A stretch of 64,000 nt of DNA from Cellvibrio polysaccharolyticus (GTDB taxonomy: Bacteria > Pseudomonadota > Gammaproteobacteria > Pseudomonadales > Cellvibrionaceae), in assembly GCF_015182315.1 (NCBI RefSeq), contig NZ_PRDL01000001.1:2976001-3040000 (forward strand), written 5' to 3'. The position numbers were made by a program, and so were the translations under genes. This document shows positions 34,098 through 43,120 of the stretch, piece after piece. The number at the start of each line of letters is the position of its first letter. Within the stretch, counting starts at the first letter, position 1. Below the pieces are notes generated by a model, which saw nothing but the letters and a program-made list of their open reading frames with translations, made no database searches and was not told where the DNA came from.

Positions 34098-35117
34098 ATG
34101 ACCGACTCCGCTACTTTACCCGCCATTAACCGCCGTTTTTGCGCCGCTCCGATGATGTCCTGGTCTGATACCCATTGTCGCAATTTTTGGCGCATGTTGA
34201 GCAAAGAGACTGTTTTATACACCGAAATGGTCACTTCAGGCGCTCTTTTACAGGGCGATCGGCAGCGTTTTTTAAGGTTCAAGACCGCAGAGCATCCGGT
34301 TGCACTGCAACTGGGCGGAAGCAACCCGGCTGATCTGGCGGAATGTGCCCGTATCGCAGAAGATTTTGGTTACGATGAAATCAACCTCAATTGCGGTTGT
34401 CCCAGTGATAAGGTGCAGAGCGGAAAAATTGGTGCCTGCCTGATGGCAGAGCCGGCGTTGGTAGCCGACTGCATGGATGCCATGCGCCAGGCCACTCGCC
34501 TGCCGGTGACGATCAAGCACCGCATTGGAATTGATGAGATGAACGACTATGACGACATGGCCGCCTTCGTCAAAACCATCTCCGACACCGGCTGCAAGAC
34601 ATTTATCGTGCATGCCCGCAAAGCCTGGCTTAAAGGTCTCAACCCCAAGGAAAACCGCGATATTCCTCCACTGCAATATGAACGGGTATTTCAGCTGAAA
34701 GCCGAGTTTCCCGAACTGGAGATTATTATCAATGGGGGCATTACTTCGCTGGAGCAAAGCAAGGTGCTGCTGGAAAAAGTGGACGGCGTTATGCTGGGTC
34801 GCGAAATCTACAGCAACCCCTGGTTACTCAGTGAAGTAGACCGGGAGATTTACGGCACTGGTGCACAAAAGTTGACCAGACAAACGGTAATGGAGCAGTT
34901 TATCGCCTATTGTGAGGAACAATTGGCCGAGGGAACACGTCTTCATCACCTGACCCGGCATATCACCGGGCTTTACCAGGGCTTGCCAGGTGCCCGTCAG
35001 TTTCGCCGCACGCTCAGCGAGCAAGCGCACCCGCGCACAGCCGGCATTGATGTTTTGAAACGGGCACTGGAACATGTCTACGCCGTCGATAACAACCCGA
35101 CTGCCAGCCTGTTATAG
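34098..35117 (+). CDS. dusA: tRNA-dihydrouridine(20/20a) synthase DusA
   Basis: 339 residues from ATG 34098 (MTDSATLPAINRRFCAAPMM); upstream in-frame ATGs at 33975 and 34059 would add a basic leader unlike the family. FMN barrel enzyme with PVALQLGGSNPADLAECA, catalytic Cys in INLNCGCPSDKVQSGKIGAC, HRIGID and INGGITSLEQ. It reduces uridine 20/20a in tRNA D-loops. Placed before transaldolase, as in pseudomonads. Confidence 0.95.
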   Translation: MTDSATLPAINRRFCAAPMMSWSDTHCRNFWRMLSKETVLYTEMVTSGALLQGDRQRFLRFKTAEHPVALQLGGSNPADLAECARIAEDFGYDEINLNCGCPSDKVQSGKIGACLMAEPALVADCMDAMRQATRLPVTIKHRIGIDEMNDYDDMAAFVKTISDTGCKTFIVHARKAWLKGLNPKENRDIPPLQYERVFQLKAEFPELEIIINGGITSLEQSKVLLEKVDGVMLGREIYSNPWLLSEVDREIYGTGAQKLTRQTVMEQFIAYCEEQLAEGTRLHHLTRHITGLYQGLPGARQFRRTLSEQAHPRTAGIDVLKRALEHVYAVDNNPTASLL

Positions 35118-35270
35118 TGCACGTCCAACCAGAGTAGCCGCCAACTTTCGAGCTGGCGTAATAAGTATTACAATACCGGAACACTATCCGGATGGGAGAA
35201 ACCTGGCGCTGAATAGATAGACAGGTTTTTGTATTTTTGAATTGCTAACCGCTCAGACAGGAATGATAAC

Positions 35271-36227
35271 GTGACCAGCAAACTTGAACAGTTAAAACAA
35301 TTTACCGATGTGGTTGCCGATACCGGTGACATTGAAGCCATCCGCTTGTACAAGCCGCTCGATGCAACCACCAACCCGTCACTGCTTTATAAAGCAGCTC
35401 AACTGCCGCAATACCATGAGCTGGTAGCCAAATCCATCGCCGCCGCCAAAGACGTGCAAGGCAGCGCTGCTCAATTGTCTGCTGCAGCTGACCACCTGGC
35501 CGTTGCCATTGGCCTTGAGATTCTCAAAATTGTTCCAGGCCGCATCTCTACTGAAGTAGATGCCCGCCTGTCTTTCGACACCAAAGCCAGCGTTGAAAAA
35601 GCGCATCAGCTGATTGACCTCTACGCCAAAGGTGGTGCTGATAAATCCCGCGTGCTGATCAAACTGGCCTCTACCTGGGAAGGCATCCGTGCCGCCGAGA
35701 TTCTGGAAAAAGAAGGCATCAACTGTAACCTGACGCTGTTGTTCGGTTTCAACCAGGCAGCAGCCTGTGCCGACGCCGGTGCATTCCTGATTTCTCCGTT
35801 CGTAGGCCGTATTCTGGATTGGTACAAATCCAACACCGACAAAAAAGAATACACCGCGGAAGAAGATCCAGGTGTGCTGTCTGTTCGCCACATCTACAAC
35901 TACTACAAACAACACGGTTACAAAACAGTGGTAATGGGCGCAAGCTTCCGCAACCTGGGTGAAATTGAAGCCTTGGCCGGTTGCGACCGTTTGACCATCA
36001 GCCCGCAATTGCTGCAGGAACTGGAAAACGATACCGGCAAACTGGAACGTCGTCTGTCTCCGGATCATGTAGGCGAGAAAATTGAGAAGCTGATCGACAC
36101 CGAGTCTTCCTTCCGCCTGGCAGTGAACAATGATGCCATGGCAACTGACAAACTGGCTGACGGTATCCGTAACTTCGTTAAGGATCAGATCAACCTGGAA
36201 AACTTACTGAAAGACCGTGCTCAATAA
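35271..36227 (+). CDS. tal: Transaldolase (TalB type)
   Basis: 318 residues, the normal classical transaldolase length. KPLDATTNPSLL carries the catalytic Asp, RVLIKLASTWEGIRAAEILE the Schiff-base Lys, and SPFVGRILDWYK the phosphate region. Interconverts sedoheptulose-7-phosphate and glyceraldehyde-3-phosphate with fructose-6-phosphate and erythrose-4-phosphate. Start is GTG at 35271 with AGGA eight bases upstream. It overlaps the next gene by 11 bp. The 153-bp upstream space has small hairpins but no clear promoter. Confidence 0.96.
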   Translation: MTSKLEQLKQFTDVVADTGDIEAIRLYKPLDATTNPSLLYKAAQLPQYHELVAKSIAAAKDVQGSAAQLSAAADHLAVAIGLEILKIVPGRISTEVDARLSFDTKASVEKAHQLIDLYAKGGADKSRVLIKLASTWEGIRAAEILEKEGINCNLTLLFGFNQAAACADAGAFLISPFVGRILDWYKSNTDKKEYTAEEDPGVLSVRHIYNYYKQHGYKTVVMGASFRNLGEIEALAGCDRLTISPQLLQELENDTGKLERRLSPDHVGEKIEKLIDTESSFRLAVNNDAMATDKLADGIRNFVKDQINLENLLKDRAQ

Positions 36228-36690
36228 GTTATCCCGCTTTTTCGAACGTCATCTGTCCCCGACAGGTGACGTTTCGTCATCTCCCGAGGCTGCTTTTTCG
36301 CGCAAGCAATTAGCGGTGGCTGCGTTACTGGTGGAAGTTGCCCGTGCCGATCATCATATTGGCCAGCAGGAACTTGATCACCTGCCCTTGTTGCTGCAAG
36401 CCAAATTTCAGCTGACAGCCGAACAGCTGGACGACCTGATAGAGATCGCCAAAGAACAATCTTCCGACGCAACCTCGCTGCACCAGTTTACGCAGTGGAT
36501 CAATCGGGAGTGCAACGATGAAGAGAAATTACAGCTGTTAGCCGCGATGTGGCAGCTGGCTTATATTGACGGTGAACTGGATAAATACGAAGAGTATGTC
36601 ATTCGAAAAGTGGCAGATCTTATCTATGTTCCGCACAGCGAATTTCTACGCGCACGACTGCGAGCGAAAAACACGCTTTCAGTAGATTAA
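36217..36690 (+). CDS. TerB-family protein
   Basis: 157 residues. An N-terminal amphipathic stretch is followed by an all-helical TerB-like domain (about 30-145) with the acidic motifs VEVARADHHIGQQELDHL and LAYIDGELDKYEEYVIRKVA. TerB/DjlA-type modules bind metal or membranes; the exact role is unknown. The GTG start lies inside the end of transaldolase, implying translational coupling. ATG alternatives further in would cut the domain. Confidence 0.75.
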   Translation: MLNKLSRFFERHLSPTGDVSSSPEAAFSRKQLAVAALLVEVARADHHIGQQELDHLPLLLQAKFQLTAEQLDDLIEIAKEQSSDATSLHQFTQWINRECNDEEKLQLLAAMWQLAYIDGELDKYEEYVIRKVADLIYVPHSEFLRARLRAKNTLSVD

Positions 36691-36749
36691 TACGAACTGC
36701 CAATAATTTCAGACAGGTAGTCACAGAAGAGCTAAATTGCCGTTAGCAA

Positions 36750-37241
36750 TTAACCGGCAGGCGGGGTTTCCAGCATTTTCACCAAATTGCAAAAATTATC
36801 AAAGTTACTAGTGTTCAATCCCATCAAAACCTTGTGCGCATCCAGGACTTTTTGCTTCACCAGACTTTCCGGCTCCACTTGCTGATCCAGTGATTGTTCA
36901 GGCACCAGCGGTATATTGGCCTGGTTGACGATACAGAAAATATCCTGAAACCCCATACTTTCCAGCACACGATTAATGCTCGGGTTATCGGAAAATACCA
37001 CAGGCCTTACCTGATAGCGCTCATTGACCTGAATACCAATCCGCGCCATTAATCCGAGCGTAGTACTATCAATACCGGATGCCTGGGAGAGATCAAACAG
37101 CACCATGGAAAAATCCGGCTGTCCCAGCATTTTTTCAATGAAACGATCAAAAGAAATACAAAGCGTTAATCGCACGTCACCAATCATCTTGATGACATAA
37201 ACGCCTTGTTGGTCAGCAACCAGAATCTGGCCGGGCTGCAT
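36750..37241 (-). CDS. STAS-domain anti-sigma factor antagonist (RssC-like)
   Basis: 163 residues with a STAS domain in the first two thirds; the conserved phosphorylatable Ser lies in ASGIDSTTLGLMARIG. The last 50 residues are a helical extension. It directly follows (1-bp gap) the PP2C response regulator, forming a partner-switching pair like RssB-RssC or HsbR-HsbA of Pseudomonas. The cognate anti-sigma kinase and sigma factor are not in the window. Confidence 0.82.
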   Translation of the reverse strand: MQPGQILVADQQGVYVIKMIGDVRLTLCISFDRFIEKMLGQPDFSMVLFDLSQASGIDSTTLGLMARIGIQVNERYQVRPVVFSDNPSINRVLESMGFQDIFCIVNQANIPLVPEQSLDQQVEPESLVKQKVLDAHKVLMGLNTSNFDNFCNLVKMLETPPAG

Positions 37242-37242
37242 A

Positions 37243-38430
37243 TCATTTACCTCGGGTAATGGTCAAAATTGCGATGTCATCCGGCGCATCATTAATGGAG
37301 CGGATGGACAAGGCATCACATACACTTTCCAGACTGGCTGCATTTCCGGCAACCTGATCCAGTAAACAGGCTTCTTTCTCCTGCAAATCTTTCGGCGGCA
37401 TAATTTCCAGCACGCCATCAGAAAAGCAAATCAATGAAAAGTTCTCCGGCAAGGCCACTTTGTGCACTTTCCAGTGCGCATCCTTGAAGATACCTACCGG
37501 GCGCCCCTGCCCTTGCAAATACTCGGCCTTGTCGCCTTGCACCAGAATGGGCATGGGCAAATGGCCGGCCACGACATAACGCATTTGATGGGTGTGGGTA
37601 TCAATCACACCGACAAAAAAAGTCAGATGGTGATTGAGGCGGGTTTCGTGCAATTCACGGTTCACCGTTTGCAACATGAGATCGGCACCGGTCTCGAACG
37701 AATCACCATCGCCGAACAGCCCTTCTTCCCGCACCATGCGACTGACCAGATGCTTCAGCCAGATAGTTACAAACGCGGAAGATGCGCCGTGCCCGGAAAC
37801 ATCCGCCAAATAGAAGGCCAAGTAACGTTTGCGAATATGTGCATAATCGACAAAGTCGCCGCTCAGATAGAGCGAAGGTACAATGTGGTGGGCGATTTCA
37901 TAGCCTTCTGCAGTCAGCAGCCGCGAAGGCATAAGGCGTCGCTGCACCTGACGGCCGGCCAGTTGGTCGCGTTCCAGCACTCGCAAATTTTCCCGCAGGC
38001 CGCGGTTGGCCTGTTCGAGCTTTTCCCGATAGCGCTGGTTTTCCATCAACAAGTCACGGTTTTCCAGAGCTTTGGCAACCGAGTGCACCAGCACTTCCAT
38101 ATCAAGAATAGGCTTGATCAGATAATCACGCGCGCCCAAGCGTAAAGCCGACACCACATCACCGATAACACCGGCGCCGGAAATAACAATAACAGGCAAA
38201 TCGGGGGAGTGTTCATGAAGTTGTTGTAGAACATGCAGGCCATCAATACCCGGCATACGCAAATCGGTAATTACCAGATCAGGGCATTGTTGCTGCACCA
38301 GAGCCAGTCCTTCTGCGCCATTGGCGGCTTCAAGAACATGGTAATTACTGTCATGCAAGTACGCGGCGATACTTTGACGAACGGGTGCATCGTCATCAAT
38401 GATCAGTAGCCTTCTGCTCAGGTCTGACAT
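37243..38430 (-). CDS. rssB: Response regulator with SpoIIE/PP2C phosphatase output (RssB-like)
   Basis: 395 residues from ATG 38430 (MSDLSRRLLIIDDDAPVRQS), matching the usual length; the longer frame upstream is not family-like. Receiver domain (about 5-120) with phospho-Asp in DLVITDLRMPG, a helical linker (about 130-180) and a PP2C-SpoIIE domain (about 195-395) with YLSGDFVDY, ADVSGHGASSAFV and CFSDGVLEI. Phosphorylation should switch dephosphorylation of the downstream STAS partner. Order relative to dusA, tal, the PilZ gene and mlaA matches pseudomonads. Confidence 0.88.
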   Translation of the reverse strand: MSDLSRRLLIIDDDAPVRQSIAAYLHDSNYHVLEAANGAEGLALVQQQCPDLVITDLRMPGIDGLHVLQQLHEHSPDLPVIVISGAGVIGDVVSALRLGARDYLIKPILDMEVLVHSVAKALENRDLLMENQRYREKLEQANRGLRENLRVLERDQLAGRQVQRRLMPSRLLTAEGYEIAHHIVPSLYLSGDFVDYAHIRKRYLAFYLADVSGHGASSAFVTIWLKHLVSRMVREEGLFGDGDSFETGADLMLQTVNRELHETRLNHHLTFFVGVIDTHTHQMRYVVAGHLPMPILVQGDKAEYLQGQGRPVGIFKDAHWKVHKVALPENFSLICFSDGVLEIMPPKDLQEKEACLLDQVAGNAASLESVCDALSIRSINDAPDDIAILTITRGK

Positions 38431-38625
38431 TCCTAGCCCTATAAAGCCGGTGGAATTGTGAAAGGTAGCGAGGCGCAAACAGTACCTGCTTATCAGAGAG
38501 CACGCAACAAATTCATCTACGCGCCAACCGCTGCCTTGGCAGACGGCTATGCTACACTTAAATTCCCGCCAATTCGAGTTCGGGAAACAGTTTTTGACCC
38601 CATAAAAACAGCAGGAGAACCTGGC

Positions 38626-38934
38626 ATGAGCCGCGAGGACCAATCATACAGTGAAAAACGGAATTTCATCAGAATGAACATCCCGGCAGGAACTGAAGTC
38701 ACACTGAAACTTGACGAAAAAACCTTGAAGGGAGAGTGCATCAACCTGAGCGGTAGCGGCTTGCTGGTGGCAACCCGTGAAAAACTGCCAGAAGATGTCA
38801 CCCTGCTGGCAGAGGTCAGCTCTCATTATGGCCATGCCCCGACATTGAGCGCCAGGGCACGGGTGGTGCGAAGCGAAACGACGAATCAGCAGACCTGGGA
38901 GTCAGGCCTGGAAATTCTGGAGATTATTGACTGA
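38626..38934 (+). CDS. PilZ-domain c-di-GMP-binding protein
   Basis: 102 residues from ATG 38626, preceded by AGGAG; the longer upstream frame is discarded. Both PilZ c-di-GMP motifs are visible: RxxxR in KRNFIRMNI and the NxSxxG motif in INLSGSGLLVAT. A single-domain adaptor. Divergent from rssB and convergent with mlaA. Confidence 0.87.
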   Translation: MSREDQSYSEKRNFIRMNIPAGTEVTLKLDEKTLKGECINLSGSGLLVATREKLPEDVTLLAEVSSHYGHAPTLSARARVVRSETTNQQTWESGLEILEIID

Positions 38935-38949
38935 CACAAACCCGCGAGA

Positions 38950-39684
38950 CTACTCAAAGTCGATGTCATCGGCGAAATCGTCGTCCATACCAAAATCGTC
39001 GGTGACTGCACCATCAAGGATGAGATAGTTTCGATGTTGCAGATAAGCATCGCGCACAAAGGTGTACTGATCGCCGGTGATGTGCTGCTCCAGTTCAAAG
39101 AGATTGGCCCGCACATTCACCAGATTCAAACCGGTAAGGGTATTGCGAACCCTTACATTGTCAACATAGGTGCGAGGATCGGTGTACCAGTCAGCCGGCA
39201 AGGCAAAAGAATCGCGCAAGGTGCTCGGGCCTAAAAACGGAAGTACAACATAAGGCCCCTGCCCCACGCCCCAAACCGCAAGCGTTTGGCCGAAGTCTTC
39301 ATGCCCGCTGGAAGGTATGCCCATCCGGCTGGCGACATCAAAAATACCCAATAAGCCAACCGTACTGTTGATTAAAAACCGTCCGGTATCCCGCGCCGCG
39401 CTGCCGGGCTTGCCTTGCAACAGGCCGTTAAGTGCGCTGGGCACTTCGCGAATATTAAAGAAGACATTGCTGACCCCTTTTCTAACCACCGAAGGCGTCA
39501 CGTAAACATAGCCTTTGGCCAGCGGTTTTAACGTGTATTTATCCACCGTGGTATTAAAGGAATACATTGCCCGGTTGTAACCCTGCCAGCGATCCTGCTC
39601 CTCATTAGCCATGACCGGCAAACACACTGACAACATCAGCGTAGCGCCGAGGGTTGAGGGCAATATACTTTTCAAAATAGCCAT
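38950..39684 (-). CDS. mlaA: MlaA/VacJ phospholipid-transport protein, apparently without a lipobox
   Basis: 244 residues from ATG 39684 with GGAT upstream. MlaA landmarks: WQGYNRAMYSFN, LNGLLQGKPGSAARDTGRFL, NSTVGLLGIFDVA, FGQTLAVWGVGQGPYVVLP and TLRDSFALPAD. MlaA removes misplaced phospholipids from the outer-membrane outer leaflet. E. coli MlaA is a lipoprotein. Here the only N-terminal Cys lies in LSVCLPVMA-NEE, a poor lipobox but a good signal-peptidase-I site. The acidic tail FGMDDDFADDIDFE is unusual. Confidence 0.9.
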   Translation of the reverse strand: MAILKSILPSTLGATLMLSVCLPVMANEEQDRWQGYNRAMYSFNTTVDKYTLKPLAKGYVYVTPSVVRKGVSNVFFNIREVPSALNGLLQGKPGSAARDTGRFLINSTVGLLGIFDVASRMGIPSSGHEDFGQTLAVWGVGQGPYVVLPFLGPSTLRDSFALPADWYTDPRTYVDNVRVRNTLTGLNLVNVRANLFELEQHITGDQYTFVRDAYLQHRNYLILDGAVTDDFGMDDDFADDIDFE

Positions 39685-40239
39685 AATTATCCACAATCTG
39701 CGAAAAAATCGGGTAGCTGTTAATCCACGGGGGAATTCCGAAACGAATTATACACGCGCTCTTCGCGGTAAGCCGGGGGTTTCTGCAAGTTTCGTGTTAA
39801 ACCGCCGATCTCCCGAAAACACTCATAGTAGCCGGGGAAGCGCAGCGGGGTAATTTTGCCCATAAAAATTACCTGACCTAATGATGAATAAACCGTTCGT
39901 CAAATAGCGTTCACTACAGATAGTGGCGCGGTTATCATCAAACCCACCAAAATTTACCGCCTAACATTTAACGCCCCTGTTATGCTTCAGAAACCTGATC
40001 GTGGAAAGGCGATACCCCGCATGCGGATGTGTTGCACAGTAAACAGGCACTAACCCGCATCTGGATTTTTATTGCGGCAACTATTAAAGTAAAGCGCAAT
40101 TTGGGGGGCCGGCAGTGTTGAGGCTGGAAGATCGAGACGTCATATAAAATTTCCATAGCGCAGGTTAGCACCCAGAAATACAGGGACTCAGTTAGCAAAT
40201 CCTGATAGCCGACGTTTGCAGAACAAGTGGATAGGATTA
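39685..40239. other. Intergenic region between mlaA and the GGDEF-EAL gene
   Basis: 555 bp with no convincing gene. It has several small inverted repeats: GGTAATTTT (39849-39857) / AAAATTACC (39865-39873), a CACTA/TAGTG hairpin near 39914-39927 and CCGCATGCGG near 40017. I could not match a known riboswitch class, including c-di-GMP types. The part next to 40240 contains TAGGATTA as the ribosome site. Confidence 0.45.
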
Positions 40240-42303
40240 ATGGGCAAGTCGCTTAACGTACTATTTATTGAAGATTCGGAAGAAGACGCAGAACTGACCA
40301 CCACCGAGTTGATACGCGGCGGATTCTCTCCCTATGCAGAACGGGTCGAAACGCGCCCCGGCATGCTTGCAGCGCTGGATAAAACCACGTGGGATATTAT
40401 CCTGTGCGATTTCCGCATGCCCAATTTCAGCGCAGAAGATGCGCTTATGACCCTGAAAGCCAGTGGTCAGGATATTCCTTTCATTATTACTTCCGGTGCT
40501 GTTGACGCGGAAGATACCGTCAGCCTGCTAAAGCAAGGCGCCCATGATTTCATGAACAAAGAGGCGCTGGCGCGTCTGGTGCCTGCCATTGAGCGGGAGA
40601 TTCGCGAAGCCGATGTGCGCCGGCAACGACGCCTGGCCGAAGACAAGGTCCGCATCCTGTCCAGCGCCGTACAACAAAGCCCTGTTTCTGTTCTTATTAC
40701 TGACCCCCGTGGCGTTATTGAATACGTCAATCGCAAATTCGAGCAAATCACCGGCTACGATGCCGCTGATGCGATTGGTCGTGACCTCGGCTTTACCATT
40801 TTGGAACAGGGTGGCACCGAAGCCATGCGCACCCTGAGAGAACACATTGATGCCGGCACTGACTGGCGTGGTGAGTTTTGCAGTATCCGACGTGACGGCC
40901 AGGTTTTCTGGGAATACGTCACCATCTCGCCGCTACGCAATGACTCCGCTGACATTACCCACTTTATTATCATCAAGGAAGACATCACCGTAAGACGCAA
41001 CTACGAAGAACAATTGTTGCATCAGGCACGCCACGATGACCTGACCGGGCTTGCCAACCGCGTGTTGATGCGCGAACGCTTGCATCAGGCGCTCGGCAAA
41101 GCTGGCCGCGAAGGCCACCAGACGGCCGTAATCTGTATTGACCTTGATCGTTTCAAAAATGTAAACGACACCCAGGGTCATGCCAGTGGCGACGAAGTTC
41201 TAAAAGAAGCTGCTGCTCGTTTGAGCGGTTGCATTTATCACCGTGACACGCTCGCACGCATGGGCGGCGATGAATTTGTCATTGTGATTCCCAAGGTCAC
41301 CGAAAAACACAATGGCACCACCATTGCCAACCGGATCATCGAGCTTTTCTCCCGCCCCTTTATGGTTCAGGGCAAGGAATTTGCGGTAACGGCCAGTATT
41401 GGCATTGCCCTCTTTCCGCAAGACGGTAGCACGGCGGACGTATTGCAACGCAATGCTGACCTCGCGATGTATCAGGCCAAGGAGCGCGGGCGCAACCGCT
41501 ACCAGTACTACTCTGAAGAAATCAATATTCGCCTGATGGCACAACTGGATTTGGAGGCACGGCTCAGAAGCCCGCTGTTAACCCAAAGTCTGGTATTGCA
41601 ATATCAACCCATCTACAACATGCAAACAGAAACCATCAGCGGTTATGAAGCACTGGTTCGCTGGCATCAACCGGATGGCTCACTGATGTTGCCGGGCGAC
41701 TTTATTCCGGTCGCTGAGGAAATCGGGGTCATACAGGATATCGATAAGTGGGTCATGATTACCGCGTGTAGCGAGCTGGCCATGCGCATGCAGGATCATC
41801 AACGCCCGTTGCGTTTATCGCTCAATGTATCGCCCAAGCAACTTCGGCTGCCCGACTATGCCGATTTTGTTGCGCAACAATTGCAGCTCAACCAACTGCC
41901 GGCCAATTTGCTGGAGCTGGAAATTACCGAGCGGGTGATTATGCAAAACGATGACCAGACACTGGCCAACATTCGCGCGCTCGGCGAATTGGGTGTAAGG
42001 CTGTCTATAGACGATTTCGGAACCGGCTATTCGTCACTGTCCTATTTGCAGAAATTCCCGTTTAAAACGCTGAAAATTGATCGCAGCTTTGTCGACAATG
42101 TTTGCCACAATGAGCCAACCCAAAGAGTGGTAGACACCATAATTTCCATGGCGCGCAGTTTGAATATGCAAGTTGTCGCGGAAGGAATTGAAACCGAAGA
42201 ACAGTATCTTTATTTGAAGAGCCACGGTTGCGATCTCGCACAGGGTTTCTATCTCAGCCGCCCTATTCATGGGGTGGACATTCCCGCCCAGCTCACTGCC
42301 TGA
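40240..42303 (+). CDS. REC-PAS-GGDEF-EAL cyclic-di-GMP turnover protein
   Basis: 687 residues from ATG 40240. Receiver domain (about 4-125) with an acidic pocket IEDSEEDAE and phospho-Asp in DIILCDFRMPN, PAS plus PAC (about 135-262), GGDEF domain (about 265-430) with MGGDEFVIVIP intact, and EAL domain (about 445-687) with YEALVRW, the NVSPKQL segment, DDFGTGYSSLSYL and VAEGIE. Both catalytic motifs look active, so it can in principle make and degrade c-di-GMP. No membrane segment; cytosolic. Its partner kinase is unknown; an orphan histidine kinase set lies 3 kb downstream. Confidence 0.92.
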   Translation: MGKSLNVLFIEDSEEDAELTTTELIRGGFSPYAERVETRPGMLAALDKTTWDIILCDFRMPNFSAEDALMTLKASGQDIPFIITSGAVDAEDTVSLLKQGAHDFMNKEALARLVPAIEREIREADVRRQRRLAEDKVRILSSAVQQSPVSVLITDPRGVIEYVNRKFEQITGYDAADAIGRDLGFTILEQGGTEAMRTLREHIDAGTDWRGEFCSIRRDGQVFWEYVTISPLRNDSADITHFIIIKEDITVRRNYEEQLLHQARHDDLTGLANRVLMRERLHQALGKAGREGHQTAVICIDLDRFKNVNDTQGHASGDEVLKEAAARLSGCIYHRDTLARMGGDEFVIVIPKVTEKHNGTTIANRIIELFSRPFMVQGKEFAVTASIGIALFPQDGSTADVLQRNADLAMYQAKERGRNRYQYYSEEINIRLMAQLDLEARLRSPLLTQSLVLQYQPIYNMQTETISGYEALVRWHQPDGSLMLPGDFIPVAEEIGVIQDIDKWVMITACSELAMRMQDHQRPLRLSLNVSPKQLRLPDYADFVAQQLQLNQLPANLLELEITERVIMQNDDQTLANIRALGELGVRLSIDDFGTGYSSLSYLQKFPFKTLKIDRSFVDNVCHNEPTQRVVDTIISMARSLNMQVVAEGIETEEQYLYLKSHGCDLAQGFYLSRPIHGVDIPAQLTA

Positions 42304-42307
42304 AACA

Positions 42308-42333
42308 AACAGCTCCTGCCACTGGCAGGAGCT
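42308..42333 (-). terminator. Terminator between convergent genes
   Basis: AGCTCCTGCC (42311-42320), loop ACT, GGCAGGAGCT (42324-42333): a perfect 10-bp stem. The minus strand continues GTTTGTTTC, so it mainly serves the HAD gene; a weak T context on the plus strand. Confidence 0.7.
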
Positions 42334-42403
42334 GGAGAAATGGCCGAAGACCATTGAACCATTTATTACCTGACACAATCACTCACTACATTCGTACCTC
42401 CGG

Positions 42404-43093
42404 TTACACCGGAGAAATAATTTTCCAACCCACATCCAAAGCGTGGTGCTCCAACTTTCTGCCGCCTTTAACAACGATAGGGTTTCCTACCGATTCCAAC
42501 ATCGGCAAGTCTGAAATATCGTCACCATAGGCATAGCAGTTAAGTGCGTCACCTCCGGTTGCATTCAAAAACAGCTGAATAGCCTCAACCTTACCTTCAC
42601 CGATAGTTTGCGGTGCAAGAATATCCCCGGTGTAAATACCTCCTTTAATCTCCAGGGTTGTAGCCAGAATATGTCGCACGCGTAAAAAATCGGCGATAGG
42701 TCGTAGCAACGCAGGAAATGAACCGGAAACAAAAACGATTTCATGACCGTGATACTGGTGATAACGCAACTCCGCCAGTGGTACCGGATTAAAAAAGGCC
42801 GCGCAGCTACTGTGCATAAACTGAAACCAGGCTTCGCCGCATTGTTTGACATCTGCCACCTTCCTTCCTTTGAAATGCTGATAGTAAAGTCGGTTCATAA
42901 ACTCCCATGAAGCATCCGCATGCATGTGTTGACGAATATCGGCGTAGTAACGCAACTGCGCTTCGACATCATTAAAGCGTTCATACCAGAACTCCTGAAA
43001 GCTCAACATGCTCTTTACGGAAATCAGCGTATCGTCAACATCAAAAAAAGCATAAATCTGATCGTTATGCATTAACTTTCCTGCAGTATTCAT
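42404..43093 (-). CDS. HAD-superfamily (subclass IB) phosphatase
   Basis: 229 residues with the HAD motifs: I FFDVDDTLIS (nucleophile Asp18 and Asp20), II VFVSGSFPAL, III Lys in GEGKVEAIQ and IV YGDDISDLPML. A helical C1-type cap lies between motifs I and II. The IB subgroup includes phosphoserine-phosphatase-like enzymes acting on small phosphometabolites. It is 27 bp downstream of the AfsA-like gene. In the A-factor route a phosphatase removes the DHAP-derived phosphate from the butenolide intermediate, so it could serve that step (inference). GGAG upstream of the ATG. Confidence 0.88.
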   Translation of the reverse strand: MNTAGKLMHNDQIYAFFDVDDTLISVKSMLSFQEFWYERFNDVEAQLRYYADIRQHMHADASWEFMNRLYYQHFKGRKVADVKQCGEAWFQFMHSSCAAFFNPVPLAELRYHQYHGHEIVFVSGSFPALLRPIADFLRVRHILATTLEIKGGIYTGDILAPQTIGEGKVEAIQLFLNATGGDALNCYAYGDDISDLPMLESVGNPIVVKGGRKLEHHALDVGWKIISPV

Positions 43094-43120
43094 AACATTC
43101 TCCTTTTGTGATGGGTCGGA

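Noticed and set aside
39980..40198. 72-codon minus-strand ORF upstream of the GGDEF-EAL gene
   Set aside because: Composition looks random and there is no Shine-Dalgarno; kept as gene-free sequence.
39685..40239. c-di-GMP riboswitch upstream of the GGDEF-EAL gene
   Set aside because: Inverted repeats are present but the conserved GEMM-type core and tetraloop receptor were not found.
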